Shown piece by piece: positions 8,794-16,291 of a stretch of 64,000 nt of DNA. Source of the stretch: Candidatus Competibacteraceae bacterium. GTDB taxonomy: Bacteria; Pseudomonadota; Gammaproteobacteria; Competibacterales; Competibacteraceae. Location: contig JAPUDV010000076.1 in NCBI GenBank assembly GCA_027492875.1, positions 1-64,000 of the forward strand, written 5' to 3'. The position numbers were made by a program, and so were the translations under genes. Every line of letters begins with the position of its first letter. The first letter of the stretch is position 1. The notes below the pieces were generated by a model. The model saw only the letters and a list, made by a program, of their open reading frames with translations, was not told the DNA's origin and searched no databases.

Positions 8794-8848
8794 ACCCCCA
8801 GGGGGGACGCATCCGTCCCCCCTGGGGCGTGGTGCGTCCCCTTTTTTC
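8794..8848 (+). promoter_or_regulatory. Structured leader copy 4
   Basis: The clearest copy. The outer stem pairs GGGGACGCA (8803-8811) with TGCGTCCCC (8833-8841) with no mismatch, the inner hairpin pairs CCCC with GGGG, and six T (8842-8847) follow. A second, exclusive hairpin GGGGACG/CGTCCCC could form within the 5' half. Confidence 0.7.
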
Positions 8849-8865
8849 GTTGAGGAGGCACCCTG

Positions 8866-9366
8866 ATGGAATTGAGAAGTTTGATCGGGAAACTGCAATC
8901 GCCGTCGTTTCAGACGGTGGTGGCGATTGCCCAGCACGCCGGTCCCGGCATGGCGGTGGAACGACTGAAGTCAATCCGCTTTCCGGTGGGAACCGTGCAG
9001 GTCTGGGAGCTGATCCCCAAGCTCCCGCCCCTGGACCGGGAACCCTGCGTCATGACGGTGCTCATCCGCCAGCACCGGTTGGCGTCCTGGGCGCCGTCGG
9101 TGATCCAGGATTTCGAGGGGTCGATCACCCACTTCACCCGGCTCGCCGCGGAGACCTGGGAAAAAGCCCGCGCTCTGGCAACGGACCGGGAAACCTTGCC
9201 CGCGTCACCCACGCCCGTCTTAGTCGCGTCACCCGCGCCCACGCGGACCGTGGCGATTCCCGGTCTGCCGGCCGGCGTGCGGATCACCACCACCGGTCGC
9301 CCCCTAACCCTGGGCGGCCAGCCGGTGACGGTGGCCACCGCCGTGCCGGCGGAGGCGTCCGCATGA
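8866..9366 (+). CDS. Hypothetical protein, first gene of an operon with a PD-(D/E)XK nuclease
   Basis: 166 residues. The first 110 form a compact mixed domain (SFQTVVAIAQHAGPGMA, then FPVGTVQVWELIPKL and MTVLIRQHRLASW). A Pro/Thr/Ala-rich region follows, ending in a small beta-rich tail (LPAGVRITTTGRPLTLGG). The stop codon overlaps the ATG of the next gene (ATGA), so the two are translationally coupled. No family recognised; the partner suggests a DNA-processing role. Confidence 0.65.
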   Translation: MELRSLIGKLQSPSFQTVVAIAQHAGPGMAVERLKSIRFPVGTVQVWELIPKLPPLDREPCVMTVLIRQHRLASWAPSVIQDFEGSITHFTRLAAETWEKARALATDRETLPASPTPVLVASPAPTRTVAIPGLPAGVRITTTGRPLTLGGQPVTVATAVPAEASA

Positions 9367-10232
9367 TCCGCCTCTCGCCGACGGCGGTGCTCAAGTACGA
9401 GACCTGCCCCTACCAGTACCTCCTGGAGGAGGTGCTGCGCATCCGGCCCGCCCATCGGGCGGCCAATCTCGTCTTCGGCACGGTGCTGCACCGCACCGTC
9501 GAAGACTGGTTGCGGGGCGAGCTGACCGGCGCCGCGCCCGATCCGGTCGCGGTTTTCGACCGGGATTGGGCGGCGGCGCGCAACGCCGGTGGGGTCGAGT
9601 ATGCGGCGACTCAATCGCCGGAGTCCCTGACCGCCACCGGGCGTGCCCTGATCACGGGTTTCGCAACCGCTTGGCCGACCTTCCAACGGCTGCTGGCGGT
9701 CGGTACCGACGGCACGCCGCTGCTGGAGCTCAAGCTGGAAGTCCAGCTCGGTCCCCGGCTGGTGTACGTCGGCCGGAGCGACCTGCTGACCTTCAACCGG
9801 GACGGCGAATTGGAGTGCCTGGATCTCAAAACCCCCAGCACCCCGACCGACCTGGGTTGGCTGGCCAACGCCGATCAGCTCACCGGCTACCAGTTGTTGC
9901 TGGACGCCCATGTCGAGCGATTGGAACTTCCACCGGTCGAGCGTCTGGGCCTGCTGGAGCTGGTCAAGCGCAAGGTGCCGACCAGGACCGGCAAAGGCCC
10001 GGAAGTCCTGGCCCCGATCGCGGTGCCTCGTCGTTCGGCCACCGAAATGACCGACTACGCCCAGAAAGTACGCTGGGTGGCGGAGGACATCGAGCGGGGC
10101 CGGTTCCCCAAACGCGGCCTGATGGCGCACAACACCCCGTGCGAGCTGTGCGCGGTACGAGGTCTGTGCCGATCCGGCGACCTGGAAGGCTTGATCGTGC
10201 CGCCGAAAACCGCCCTCGCCAGCGTCGCCTAA
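9363..10232 (+). CDS. PD-(D/E)XK nuclease of the RecB/Cas4/AddB type with a four-Cys cluster
   Basis: 289 residues. It opens with the classic SPTAVLKYETCPYQYLLEEVL segment, which supplies the first cysteine. GTVLHRTVEDWL contains the conserved histidine. The catalytic pair lies in YVGRSDLLTF (Asp) and LECLDLKT (Asp...LxxK), followed by the QLTGYQLLL helix (QxxxY motif). The C terminus carries CELCAVRGLC, giving four cysteines in all, as in Cas4/AddB proteins that hold a 4Fe-4S cluster. It probably acts as a DNA exonuclease within the element's recombination module. It is far from the CRISPR locus, so I do not call it Cas4. Confidence 0.85.
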   Translation: MIRLSPTAVLKYETCPYQYLLEEVLRIRPAHRAANLVFGTVLHRTVEDWLRGELTGAAPDPVAVFDRDWAAARNAGGVEYAATQSPESLTATGRALITGFATAWPTFQRLLAVGTDGTPLLELKLEVQLGPRLVYVGRSDLLTFNRDGELECLDLKTPSTPTDLGWLANADQLTGYQLLLDAHVERLELPPVERLGLLELVKRKVPTRTGKGPEVLAPIAVPRRSATEMTDYAQKVRWVAEDIERGRFPKRGLMAHNTPCELCAVRGLCRSGDLEGLIVPPKTALASVA

Positions 10233-10254
10233 AAAAGCGCGCGCGGGGTTGACC

Positions 10255-10305
10255 TCAATCGGGGATATTTTCCGTCCCCGGCGGGGGCGGGATGTGTCCC
10301 CATTT
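10255..10305 (+). promoter_or_regulatory. Structured leader copy 5
   Basis: GGGGATA (10261-10267) pairs with the 3' arm TGTGTCCCC (10293-10301) using a G-U pair where other copies have C-G. The T-tract is weak (ATTTATG). Confidence 0.55.
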
Positions 10306-10320
10306 ATGGGATGCTTCACC

Positions 10321-10635
10321 ATGAACAGATTGAAAGAGCTTGGATTTTTTGTGCGGGCGCTGCTGGCTGGATGCCAGGGTATCCAAGCACTCGATGAGCG
10401 TATTTCGGAGCGCATCCGTCGCTCCGATGGGCTCAAGCCGGAAACCACCGTGGCGGTGGTGGCGACGACCCGAATGCGCAGCGGTCCGGGTACGGAATAC
10501 CCGGTCATTCGCACGCTGAAGAAAGGCGTCGAAGTCGTGCCCTTGGGTACGACGGGGACGTGGCGGGCCATTCGTATCGGCCCGGAAAGCGGGTTCATCC
10601 GCCGTCGTGATCTGGAGCCGGTCGCACGGCCCTGA
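10321..10635 (+). CDS. Small protein with a bacterial SH3-like domain
   Basis: 104 residues. After a 40-residue helical start (MNRLKELGFFVRALLAG...), the remainder is an SH3b fold: VAVVATTRMRSGPGTEYPV, then LKKGVEVVPLGTTGTW, then SGFIRRRDLEPV. The N-R-SGPGT-YPV signature is typical of SH3_3 domains. The first 20 residues are weakly hydrophobic but not a clear signal peptide, so the location is uncertain. Such domains often bind peptidoglycan or peptides. It has its own leader and stands alone. Confidence 0.75.
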   Translation: MNRLKELGFFVRALLAGCQGIQALDERISERIRRSDGLKPETTVAVVATTRMRSGPGTEYPVIRTLKKGVEVVPLGTTGTWRAIRIGPESGFIRRRDLEPVARP

Positions 10636-10764
10636 TCGTAACAACTCATCGTCGAGATCGAGCCGGGTCGGCTCGACCGGTTTCGACGTATCAACCCGAG
10701 GCGTGGGCCTGGGCAAACCCCCATTCGGGAGAATGAAACCCGCTTAAGCGCGCCTTTCGATTCA

Positions 10765-10821
10765 GCAACCCCTTGAGGGACGTCCGCGTCCCCCTGGGGG
10801 CCTGGGCGTCTCTTTTTTTTT
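10765..10821 (+). promoter_or_regulatory. Structured leader copy 6
   Basis: GGGACG (10777-10782) pairs with CGTCTC (10807-10812) through one G-U pair. The inner hairpin pairs CCCC with GGGG around 10790-10799. A run of T (10813-10820) follows. Confidence 0.6.
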
Positions 10822-10833
10822 GGAGAGAGGCCC

Positions 10834-11238
10834 ATGGAGATCTCGTTGTCGCTGTTCGACGACCCGCCGGCGGTCGCGTCCACCCGGACCCGACCCGCCG
10901 CGCCCGTCGCCAAGACCCCAACCCGTCCCCATGCCCATCGCCAGTACGAGGATTGGCAGTGTGATTTAAACCAATTAGCCGATGCCTGGGAAGCACTGCA
11001 TGTCGGGTTCCTCCGGCGTCACCTGAAGCTGCTCGCCTCGGTGCATACCGAGCGGGCCGAGCGGGACGACATCCTGGCGTGGCTGGAAGCGCCGGTCACG
11101 ACCGGGCCACCGGCGGCGTTGAGCGCCCAGGCCTGCCTGGCGATTTACGATGGCCGTATCGACCTGCTGGCGTTTCAGCGGGCGGTGCGGCTCTTGAGTC
11201 AACGTGTGGCGGTGCAACAACGCCGCGCGGCGGCCTGA
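10834..11238 (+). CDS. Hypothetical helical protein
   Basis: 134 residues. A Pro/Ala/Thr-rich N-terminal tail of about 35 residues precedes an all-helical domain (DWQCDLNQLADAWEALHVG, FLRRHLKLLASVHTERAERDD, FQRAVRLLSQRVAVQQRR). GGAGAG lies before the ATG at 10834. No family recognised. It sits alone between two structured leaders, so it is a separate unit of the module. Confidence 0.6.
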   Translation: MEISLSLFDDPPAVASTRTRPAAPVAKTPTRPHAHRQYEDWQCDLNQLADAWEALHVGFLRRHLKLLASVHTERAERDDILAWLEAPVTTGPPAALSAQACLAIYDGRIDLLAFQRAVRLLSQRVAVQQRRAAA

Positions 11239-11246
11239 TCCTGTTT

Positions 11247-11314
11247 TAACCCCCCTGGGGGACGGTTCACCACGTCCTCCTCGGGGAGGCGTGCGTCGAG
11301 CCGTCCCCTTTTCC
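11247..11314 (+). promoter_or_regulatory. Structured leader copy 7
   Basis: GGGGACGG (11258-11265) pairs with CCGTCCCC (11301-11308), a compensated change from the GGGGACGCA arm of other copies. The inner hairpin pairs CCTC with GAGG. TTTT follows, then the ribosome binding site. Confidence 0.65.
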
Positions 11315-11334
11315 TTGCCTTTCGGAGAGAGAAG

Positions 11335-12300
11335 ATGACCATGACGACGCAACAGCAGACCGAAATTCAGGTCAACCGAGCCTTTGGTATCAAAGCCCCG
11401 GACACGATCCGGGTGCCGGGATTCGATTCACCGGGGCCATTCACGCCACCGCTCAAGGCGGACTATCAGTTCCGGTCAGGACTGCTGTCGGACCTGTTGT
11501 GCTGGCATCGCGGTATCGCCGCCGGCCAGCATCATGACGGCCTGTGGCTGACCGGTCCCATGGGCGCCGGGAAGTCCAGTCTGATCGCCCAAACCGCCGC
11601 CCGGCTGAACCTGAATCTGATTCAGGTCAACGGCCGTCGGCGACTGGAAATCGCCGACCTGCTGGGCCACCTCACCGCCATCGGCGGGGACGTGTTGTTC
11701 CAGGATGGCCCGCTGACCACCGCCGCCCGGCTGGGGGCCTGGTTCCTGTTCAACGAGGCGGACCTGGTGGAACCCGGCGAGTTGGCCGGGCTCAACACGG
11801 TCCTGGACGGCGGACCGCTGGTCCTCGCCGACAACGGCGGCGAGGTCGTCACCCCGGCCCCCGGTTTTGGGATCGTCTGCACCGCCAATACGGCGGGGCA
11901 AGCCGATGCCACCGGGCTGTACGCCGGCGTGCAGCGGATGAACGGCGCGCTCCTCGATCGCTTCTGGGTGGTCGAAGTGGACTATCCGGAACCGGACCAG
12001 GAGGCGGACCTCATCGCCCAGGCCGTCCCGGCCCTGCCGACCGAGATCGTCCACAAGATGATCGAGGTGGCCGGCGAGGTCCGCCGCCTGTTCGTCGGTC
12101 AGCGCGACGACGGACCGGCGATCGAGCTGACCTTGTCCACTCGGACCTTGGTGCGGTGGGCCTACCTCACCCTCCAGTTCAAGGGGGCGCCCCAACCGCT
12201 CGATCACGCCCTGAAACGGGCGCTGACCGGCCGGGCCGAACCGGAAACGGCCGAGGCCATCCACGGCATCGTCCAGCGCCTCTGCGGGGGGACGCCCTAA
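11335..12300 (+). CDS. CobS/MoxR-like AAA+ ATPase
   Basis: 321 residues. The Walker A motif is GPMGAGKSS (about residue 75), preceded by the QFRSGLLSDLLCWHRGIAAGQ helix. Walker B lies in AWFLFNEADLVEPGEL, and sensor 1 in GFGIVCTANTAG. The arginine-containing segment MNGALLDRFWVVEVDYP follows, as in CobS and MoxR proteins. This ATPase type works with VWA proteins as a chaperone or metal-insertion pair; here the DUF3150 and VWA partners lie downstream in the same order seen in other plasmids and integrative elements. TAATG overlap couples it to the next gene. An ATG at 11341 is an alternative start. Confidence 0.85.
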   Translation: MTMTTQQQTEIQVNRAFGIKAPDTIRVPGFDSPGPFTPPLKADYQFRSGLLSDLLCWHRGIAAGQHHDGLWLTGPMGAGKSSLIAQTAARLNLNLIQVNGRRRLEIADLLGHLTAIGGDVLFQDGPLTTAARLGAWFLFNEADLVEPGELAGLNTVLDGGPLVLADNGGEVVTPAPGFGIVCTANTAGQADATGLYAGVQRMNGALLDRFWVVEVDYPEPDQEADLIAQAVPALPTEIVHKMIEVAGEVRRLFVGQRDDGPAIELTLSTRTLVRWAYLTLQFKGAPQPLDHALKRALTGRAEPETAEAIHGIVQRLCGGTP

Positions 12301-13046
12301 TGGCGGCCCCGGCGATCACGGTGCATCTGTACCGGATGGGGAATCCGGACGGCACGTCCAAGGACTGGGCCGTGCCGACGGTGCTCGATCCTCAGCGGTT
12401 GACGGTCTATTTCGGCCGCACCGGTTCGACCTTGCGTCAGGCCGAGACCCCGGCCGGACGGTGCCGGGACGGCATCCCGATCCGGGAAGCCGAAGACCGC
12501 ATCCGGGAGAAAGCGGCCAAGGGCTACCAAGCCCTGGGCACCTTTCGGTTGGCGACCAACCGCCGGGATTTGACGCCGGAATCCGCGTGCCAGGATGACG
12601 CGGGGCACGGGCAGGACGCGTCGGACACCCCGAACGCGGTCCCCGCGCTGTACTGGCGCTTGCACGCCCCCGCCACGGTGACGGGGACGCGGTTCGAGAC
12701 CGCCGTCCAGGACACGAACGAGCGGTTGGCCACGGTGGGGTGGAGCCTACCGGGGAGTCGGCCGGACGATGCGGGCAACAGGCTGTGGTTGCGCGCCATC
12801 GGCCCGCCGGCATCGTCCCATGGCCTGGTGCCGCTGACGGACGATCACCGGCCGTTGATCGCCTTCTTCCTGTTGCTGGCGCGACAAGAGGTGGGGTTGA
12901 CGGTGGCGGATGAGCAGGGCCAGGTGATCACCGCCTGGCCCGCCGAATTGCCGATCGAGGCGGAAGTTCTGGAAACCCTGGGATTGAAGCCCAAAGACCT
13001 GAATCAGTGGCTCGCCAGCACGAACGGCGACGATTGGTTCTTCTGA
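12300..13046 (+). CDS. WGR-like domain protein with an acidic-aromatic tail
   Basis: 248 residues. Residues 1-80 resemble a WGR domain: a HLYRMGNPDGTSKDWAV strand, LTVYFGRTGST for the central strands, then AEDRIREKAAKGYQALG, the helix and KGY end typical of WGR. WGR domains bind nucleic acid or accompany ADP-ribosyl transferases; no transferase is present. The rest contains a second mixed domain. The protein ends NGDDWFF, almost the same as the C terminus of the gene at 13150. The start overlaps the upstream ATPase stop codon by one base. Confidence 0.6.
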   Translation: MAAPAITVHLYRMGNPDGTSKDWAVPTVLDPQRLTVYFGRTGSTLRQAETPAGRCRDGIPIREAEDRIREKAAKGYQALGTFRLATNRRDLTPESACQDDAGHGQDASDTPNAVPALYWRLHAPATVTGTRFETAVQDTNERLATVGWSLPGSRPDDAGNRLWLRAIGPPASSHGLVPLTDDHRPLIAFFLLLARQEVGLTVADEQGQVITAWPAELPIEAEVLETLGLKPKDLNQWLASTNGDDWFF

Positions 13047-13061
13047 GGGGTTCCACGTTGT

Positions 13062-13127
13062 TCCACGTCCGGGGCGGACGCCGACGTTCGCCCCGAGGGG
13101 GTGCGCGTGGCGTCCGCCTTTTCTTTT
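13062..13127 (+). promoter_or_regulatory. Structured leader copy 8
   Basis: GGCGGACGCC (13073-13082) pairs perfectly with GGCGTCCGCC (13109-13118), a fully compensated outer stem. CCCCGAGGGG forms the inner hairpin. TTTTCTTTT (13119-13127) follows. Confidence 0.7.
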
Positions 13128-13149
13128 GAATTGAGAAGGAGAAGGCGCC

Positions 13150-14358
13150 ATGCCGACACCAGCGATGCAACCGCAATCCCTGGATGGGCTGTCCGATCAG
13201 TTGGTGTTTGTGAATCTCGACCTCACCTGCTGGTCGGGCAAGAAGACCCTCACGCCCGAAGACCTCGGGTTGGACCGGACCCAGCTTCCCCCGGAGACCC
13301 TGGTCTCCCTGGGGGAGAAACAACTCATCGACCCGGAGGCGCTGCGGACTTTCACCTCGATCCGCAGCGCGGCCCGCCGCCGGTGTCTGGCGGTGGGGAC
13401 GCGCTTCCTGGGTGGCTATGCCGTGCCGGTGGCGAAAGCGCCGGCGCTGCTGGCCGAACTGGACGCACTCGGCCAGCGCTATCAGGACGCCCGCGCGGCG
13501 TTCCTGGCCGGATACGACGACCAACTGGCCGCCTGGACCCAGCAACAGCCCCAAGAATGGCAAAAGCTGATCCGGGACGCGCTGGTTCCGGTGGAGTACG
13601 TCGGCGGCCGGCTGAGCTTCGCCGTCCAGGCCATGCGTTTCGCCGCGCCGGATCCGGCGGTGGTGACCCACGACGGGCTGAACCAGGCGCTGTCGAGCCT
13701 CGGCGACCAGGTGTTCCACGAGGTGGGGCAACTGGCGCGGGAGGCCCTGGAGCGATCCTTTCAGGGCAAGGACGCGGTCACCCGGCGGGCGCTCAGCCCG
13801 TTGGCGTCGATCCGCGACAAGCTGGACGGGCTGGCCTTTCTCGACCGCCGCTTTCGGGCGGTGGTCGGGGAAATCGACCGGCTGGTCTCCCAAGTGTCGG
13901 CCCAAGGGCCGATCGCCCACGGTGTGTTGGCGGCGCTGACCCAGTTCTTCAGCCTGGCGGCCCAGCCGGCCGGGCTGCGGACCTGGGCGGCGAACGCTTC
14001 GGTCTGGCAAGCCCCGCAAGCGTTCCTGGGGCTGCCCGACCCACCCGCCGCCACACCGGCGTCCAGCGTGGACCCGGCGGAAGCGGCCAAGAAACCCACG
14101 TTCATCCCGGCGCCCGAGCCGGCTTCGGCATCCACGGTGGACGCGGACGCTCCAGCGTCCATTGAGGATACCGAGAGCGACACGTCGACCCCGGCTCCCG
14201 CGCCCACGGTGGACGCGGAGGCCGATCCGCTGACCTTGCACTGGAAGCCGGTCGTGAAGGCCGTGGAGGAGGTCATGACCTCGGTCGAGGCATCGGCCGA
14301 GTCCACCGAGTCCACCCCGGCGCCGGCGCCGGCGACCGACGACGCCTGGTTCTTCTGA
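13150..14358 (+). CDS. DUF3150 family protein
   Basis: 402 residues. Residues 15-250 match the DUF3150 layout: LTPEDLGL, VSLGEKQLIDPEALRTF, then RCLAVGTRFLGGYAVP, and a long helical region. This family regularly sits between a CobS-like ATPase and a CobT-like VWA gene on plasmids and integrative elements, as here. The C-terminal 120 residues are Pro/Ala/Glu/Ser-rich and contain imperfect repeats around DA.AS.ED or PAPAPTVDA. The protein ends DDAWFF, matching the tail of the gene at 12300. GAGAAGGAGAA precedes the ATG. Confidence 0.85.
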   Translation: MPTPAMQPQSLDGLSDQLVFVNLDLTCWSGKKTLTPEDLGLDRTQLPPETLVSLGEKQLIDPEALRTFTSIRSAARRRCLAVGTRFLGGYAVPVAKAPALLAELDALGQRYQDARAAFLAGYDDQLAAWTQQQPQEWQKLIRDALVPVEYVGGRLSFAVQAMRFAAPDPAVVTHDGLNQALSSLGDQVFHEVGQLAREALERSFQGKDAVTRRALSPLASIRDKLDGLAFLDRRFRAVVGEIDRLVSQVSAQGPIAHGVLAALTQFFSLAAQPAGLRTWAANASVWQAPQAFLGLPDPPAATPASSVDPAEAAKKPTFIPAPEPASASTVDADAPASIEDTESDTSTPAPAPTVDAEADPLTLHWKPVVKAVEEVMTSVEASAESTESTPAPAPATDDAWFF

Positions 14359-14377
14359 GCCGGGCGCCACTGCATCC

Positions 14378-14430
14378 AGCCCTCTGGGGACGCATCGTTC
14401 CCCCAGGGGGCGCGGTGTGTCTCCTTTATT
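14378..14430 (+). promoter_or_regulatory. Structured leader copy 9
   Basis: GGGGACGCA (14386-14394) pairs with TGTGTCTCC (14416-14424) through two G-U pairs. The inner hairpin pairs CCCC with GGGG. TTTATTTTT and GGAGGT follow. Confidence 0.65.
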
Positions 14431-14444
14431 TTTGGAGGTACGCC

Positions 14445-16157
14445 ATGAAAAAGAACCCGCTACTGGGCGCCTTGCCGATCATCGCCACCCTGCTGGGCCA
14501 GAAGCTCGGCGTGAAGGTGGTGATCGGCGGCCGCCAGGCCGCCACCGACGGCCAGGTGATTGTTCTGCCGTCGCTCCCGGCGGACGGCGATCCGAGCCTG
14601 GCGGTGTTGGCCAACGGCTACATCGATCACGAAGCCGCCCATATCCGTTACACGGACTTCTCGATCCCCAAGCCCGCCGGCTTCATCGGCCTGATCACGA
14701 ATATCCTGGAAGATGTTCGCATCGAGCGGCGATTGGGAGAACGCTTTCCCGGCAGCCGCCACAACCTGGCGGCCCTGATCGATCGGCTGGAGTCCCGGCA
14801 ATCGCTCGTGCCGCCGGCGGAGGCGTCCGTCGCCCAACAGGTGAGCGCCGCGTTGTCGGCGCTGCTCCGCGCCCGGCTGCTGGGTCAGACGGGCCTGGCC
14901 GTGGCGGCCGATACCCTGGAGGCCCGGATCGACGGGCTACTCCCGCCGGGCCTGGTCACCCAGCTGCTGGCCCTGGGGTTCGAGGTGCGAAAGGCCGCCT
15001 CGACCGCCGAGGTCATCGGCCTGGCCCGGCGCATCGTGGCCCTGCTGGAGGAAGAAGCGAATTCTCCGGCGGATACCGGCCCACAGGGCGGCGCCGATCC
15101 ACAGGGCGGTGCCGATCCACAGGGCGGTGCCGATCCACAGGGCGGTGCCGACCCACAAGGCGGCGCCGATCCACAGGAGGGTGCCGACCCACAAGGCGCT
15201 ATCGATCCACAGGGGGGTGCCGGCTCACAAAGCGGTACCGGTCCACAGGGCGGTGTCGGAGCCGCGCCCAACGATCCTCGTCGTGCGGCCTTGACCGAGC
15301 TACTGACCGCTCGGGGCGACGAAGCCGACGGGATCGATGTCGGGACGCGAACGGCCCAGTGGCTCGATCAGGCACGAGAAATGGCGGATCGGCCGGTCAC
15401 GATGTCCCGCCTGGACCCCATGCCGGCCAACGGCGACCCCCAGAAGGCGGTGGCCGACGCGCGCGCCGCCACGGCCTCGTTGCGCCGCCGCCTGGGCGTG
15501 CTGGTGGAGTCCCGCCAGCGCGGCGCGGACTGGCGGAGCCGCCGGGGCCGGCGGCTGGACCCGGCCGATCTGTACCGGCCGGCGGTGGGGCAATCGATCC
15601 GTTTCGTCCGCCAGGACGAACGGCCGGCGCCCAACACCGCCCTCGCGCTGCTGCTGGATCGCAGCGGCTCGATGAGTGGACGACTGGCCCTGGCGGGGCA
15701 GGCCGTGCTGTCCATCCTGCTCGCCCTGGACACCCTCCCGGGCGTGGCGAGCTGGGCGGCGGCGTTCCCGGGGTCGGCGGATGACCGCATCGTGCCGCTC
15801 AAGGGCTTCGAGGAGCGGGCGACCCGGATCGCCGGGCGGTTCACCGGATTGTACGCCACGGGCGGCACGCCCTTGGCCAACGCCCTGTGGCGGACCGGTC
15901 ACGAACTGCTCCAGCGGCCGGAACCCCGCCGCTTGGTCGTGGTGGCCACCGATGGCCAACCCGACAATCTCGATGGCGTCAGCGACATCCTCGCCCGCTG
16001 TCGGGCCAGCGGCATCGAAGTCGTCGGGCTCGGGATCGGCCAAAGCCTGGACCACGTTCAGGCGGTCTTCGGAGTCCGGCACGCCGTCTCGATCGCCACG
16101 ATCGAGGCGCTGGCCCCGGCGCTGTTCGCGGTATTGGAACGGCAACTCCTGGCGTAG
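14445..16157 (+). CDS. CobT-like VWA-domain protein
   Basis: 570 residues from the ATG at 14445 behind GGAGGT; the frame opens earlier at 14415 inside the leader and that start is rejected. The N-terminal part has IDHEAAHIRYTDF, like the zinc-protease-like motif of CobT proteins, then NILEDVRIERRLGERFPG. A low-complexity hinge of GADPQG repeats follows. The C-terminal VWA domain has an intact metal-ion site: DRSGSMSG, a threonine in YATGGTPL, and ATDGQPDN. Together with the CobS-like ATPase and DUF3150 protein it should form an ATPase/VWA machine; its substrate on mobile elements is unknown. Confidence 0.88.
   Translation: MKKNPLLGALPIIATLLGQKLGVKVVIGGRQAATDGQVIVLPSLPADGDPSLAVLANGYIDHEAAHIRYTDFSIPKPAGFIGLITNILEDVRIERRLGERFPGSRHNLAALIDRLESRQSLVPPAEASVAQQVSAALSALLRARLLGQTGLAVAADTLEARIDGLLPPGLVTQLLALGFEVRKAASTAEVIGLARRIVALLEEEANSPADTGPQGGADPQGGADPQGGADPQGGADPQGGADPQEGADPQGAIDPQGGAGSQSGTGPQGGVGAAPNDPRRAALTELLTARGDEADGIDVGTRTAQWLDQAREMADRPVTMSRLDPMPANGDPQKAVADARAATASLRRRLGVLVESRQRGADWRSRRGRRLDPADLYRPAVGQSIRFVRQDERPAPNTALALLLDRSGSMSGRLALAGQAVLSILLALDTLPGVASWAAAFPGSADDRIVPLKGFEERATRIAGRFTGLYATGGTPLANALWRTGHELLQRPEPRRLVVVATDGQPDNLDGVSDILARCRASGIEVVGLGIGQSLDHVQAVFGVRHAVSIATIEALAPALFAVLERQLLA
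15076..15260 (+). repeat. Tandem repeat coding for GADPQG units
   Basis: About ten copies of an 18-base unit encoding Gly-Ala-Asp-Pro-Gln-Gly lie in frame inside the VWA gene. The central copies are nearly identical at DNA level and the outer copies diverge. This is a flexible hinge and a likely site of copy-number variation. Confidence 0.85.
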
Positions 16158-16206
16158 TGGCGTCCGGGCGGCCCAAAGCCGCCCAGACGCCGGATTGACA
16201 GCGTTT

Positions 16207-16275
16207 TAACCCAACCCGTCCGGGGGGCGTGTCTCCACCCCGACGGGGGGCGCGCCGCTCGGACGATCGTCGCGC
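16207..16275 (+). promoter_or_regulatory. Structured leader copy 10 (divergent)
   Basis: The most diverged copy. CGTCCG (16217-16222) pairs with CGGACG (16260-16265) and the inner hairpin pairs CCCC with GGGG (16238-16248). The T-tract is absent. GGAGGAG and the ATG at 16292 follow. Confidence 0.5.
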
Positions 16276-16291
16276 AAGTGGAGGAGAGCAG

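Noticed and set aside
9363-10232. Reading the PD-(D/E)XK nuclease as CRISPR Cas4
   Set aside because: It has the right fold and four cysteines, but it belongs to the mobile-element module, 26 kb from cas1-cas2, behind a radC-type leader.
11335-16157. CobS/CobT-like pair as cobalamin biosynthesis genes
   Set aside because: No other cobalt-chelatase or cobalamin gene is present; the DUF3150 partner and leaders mark the mobile-element version of this ATPase/VWA pair.
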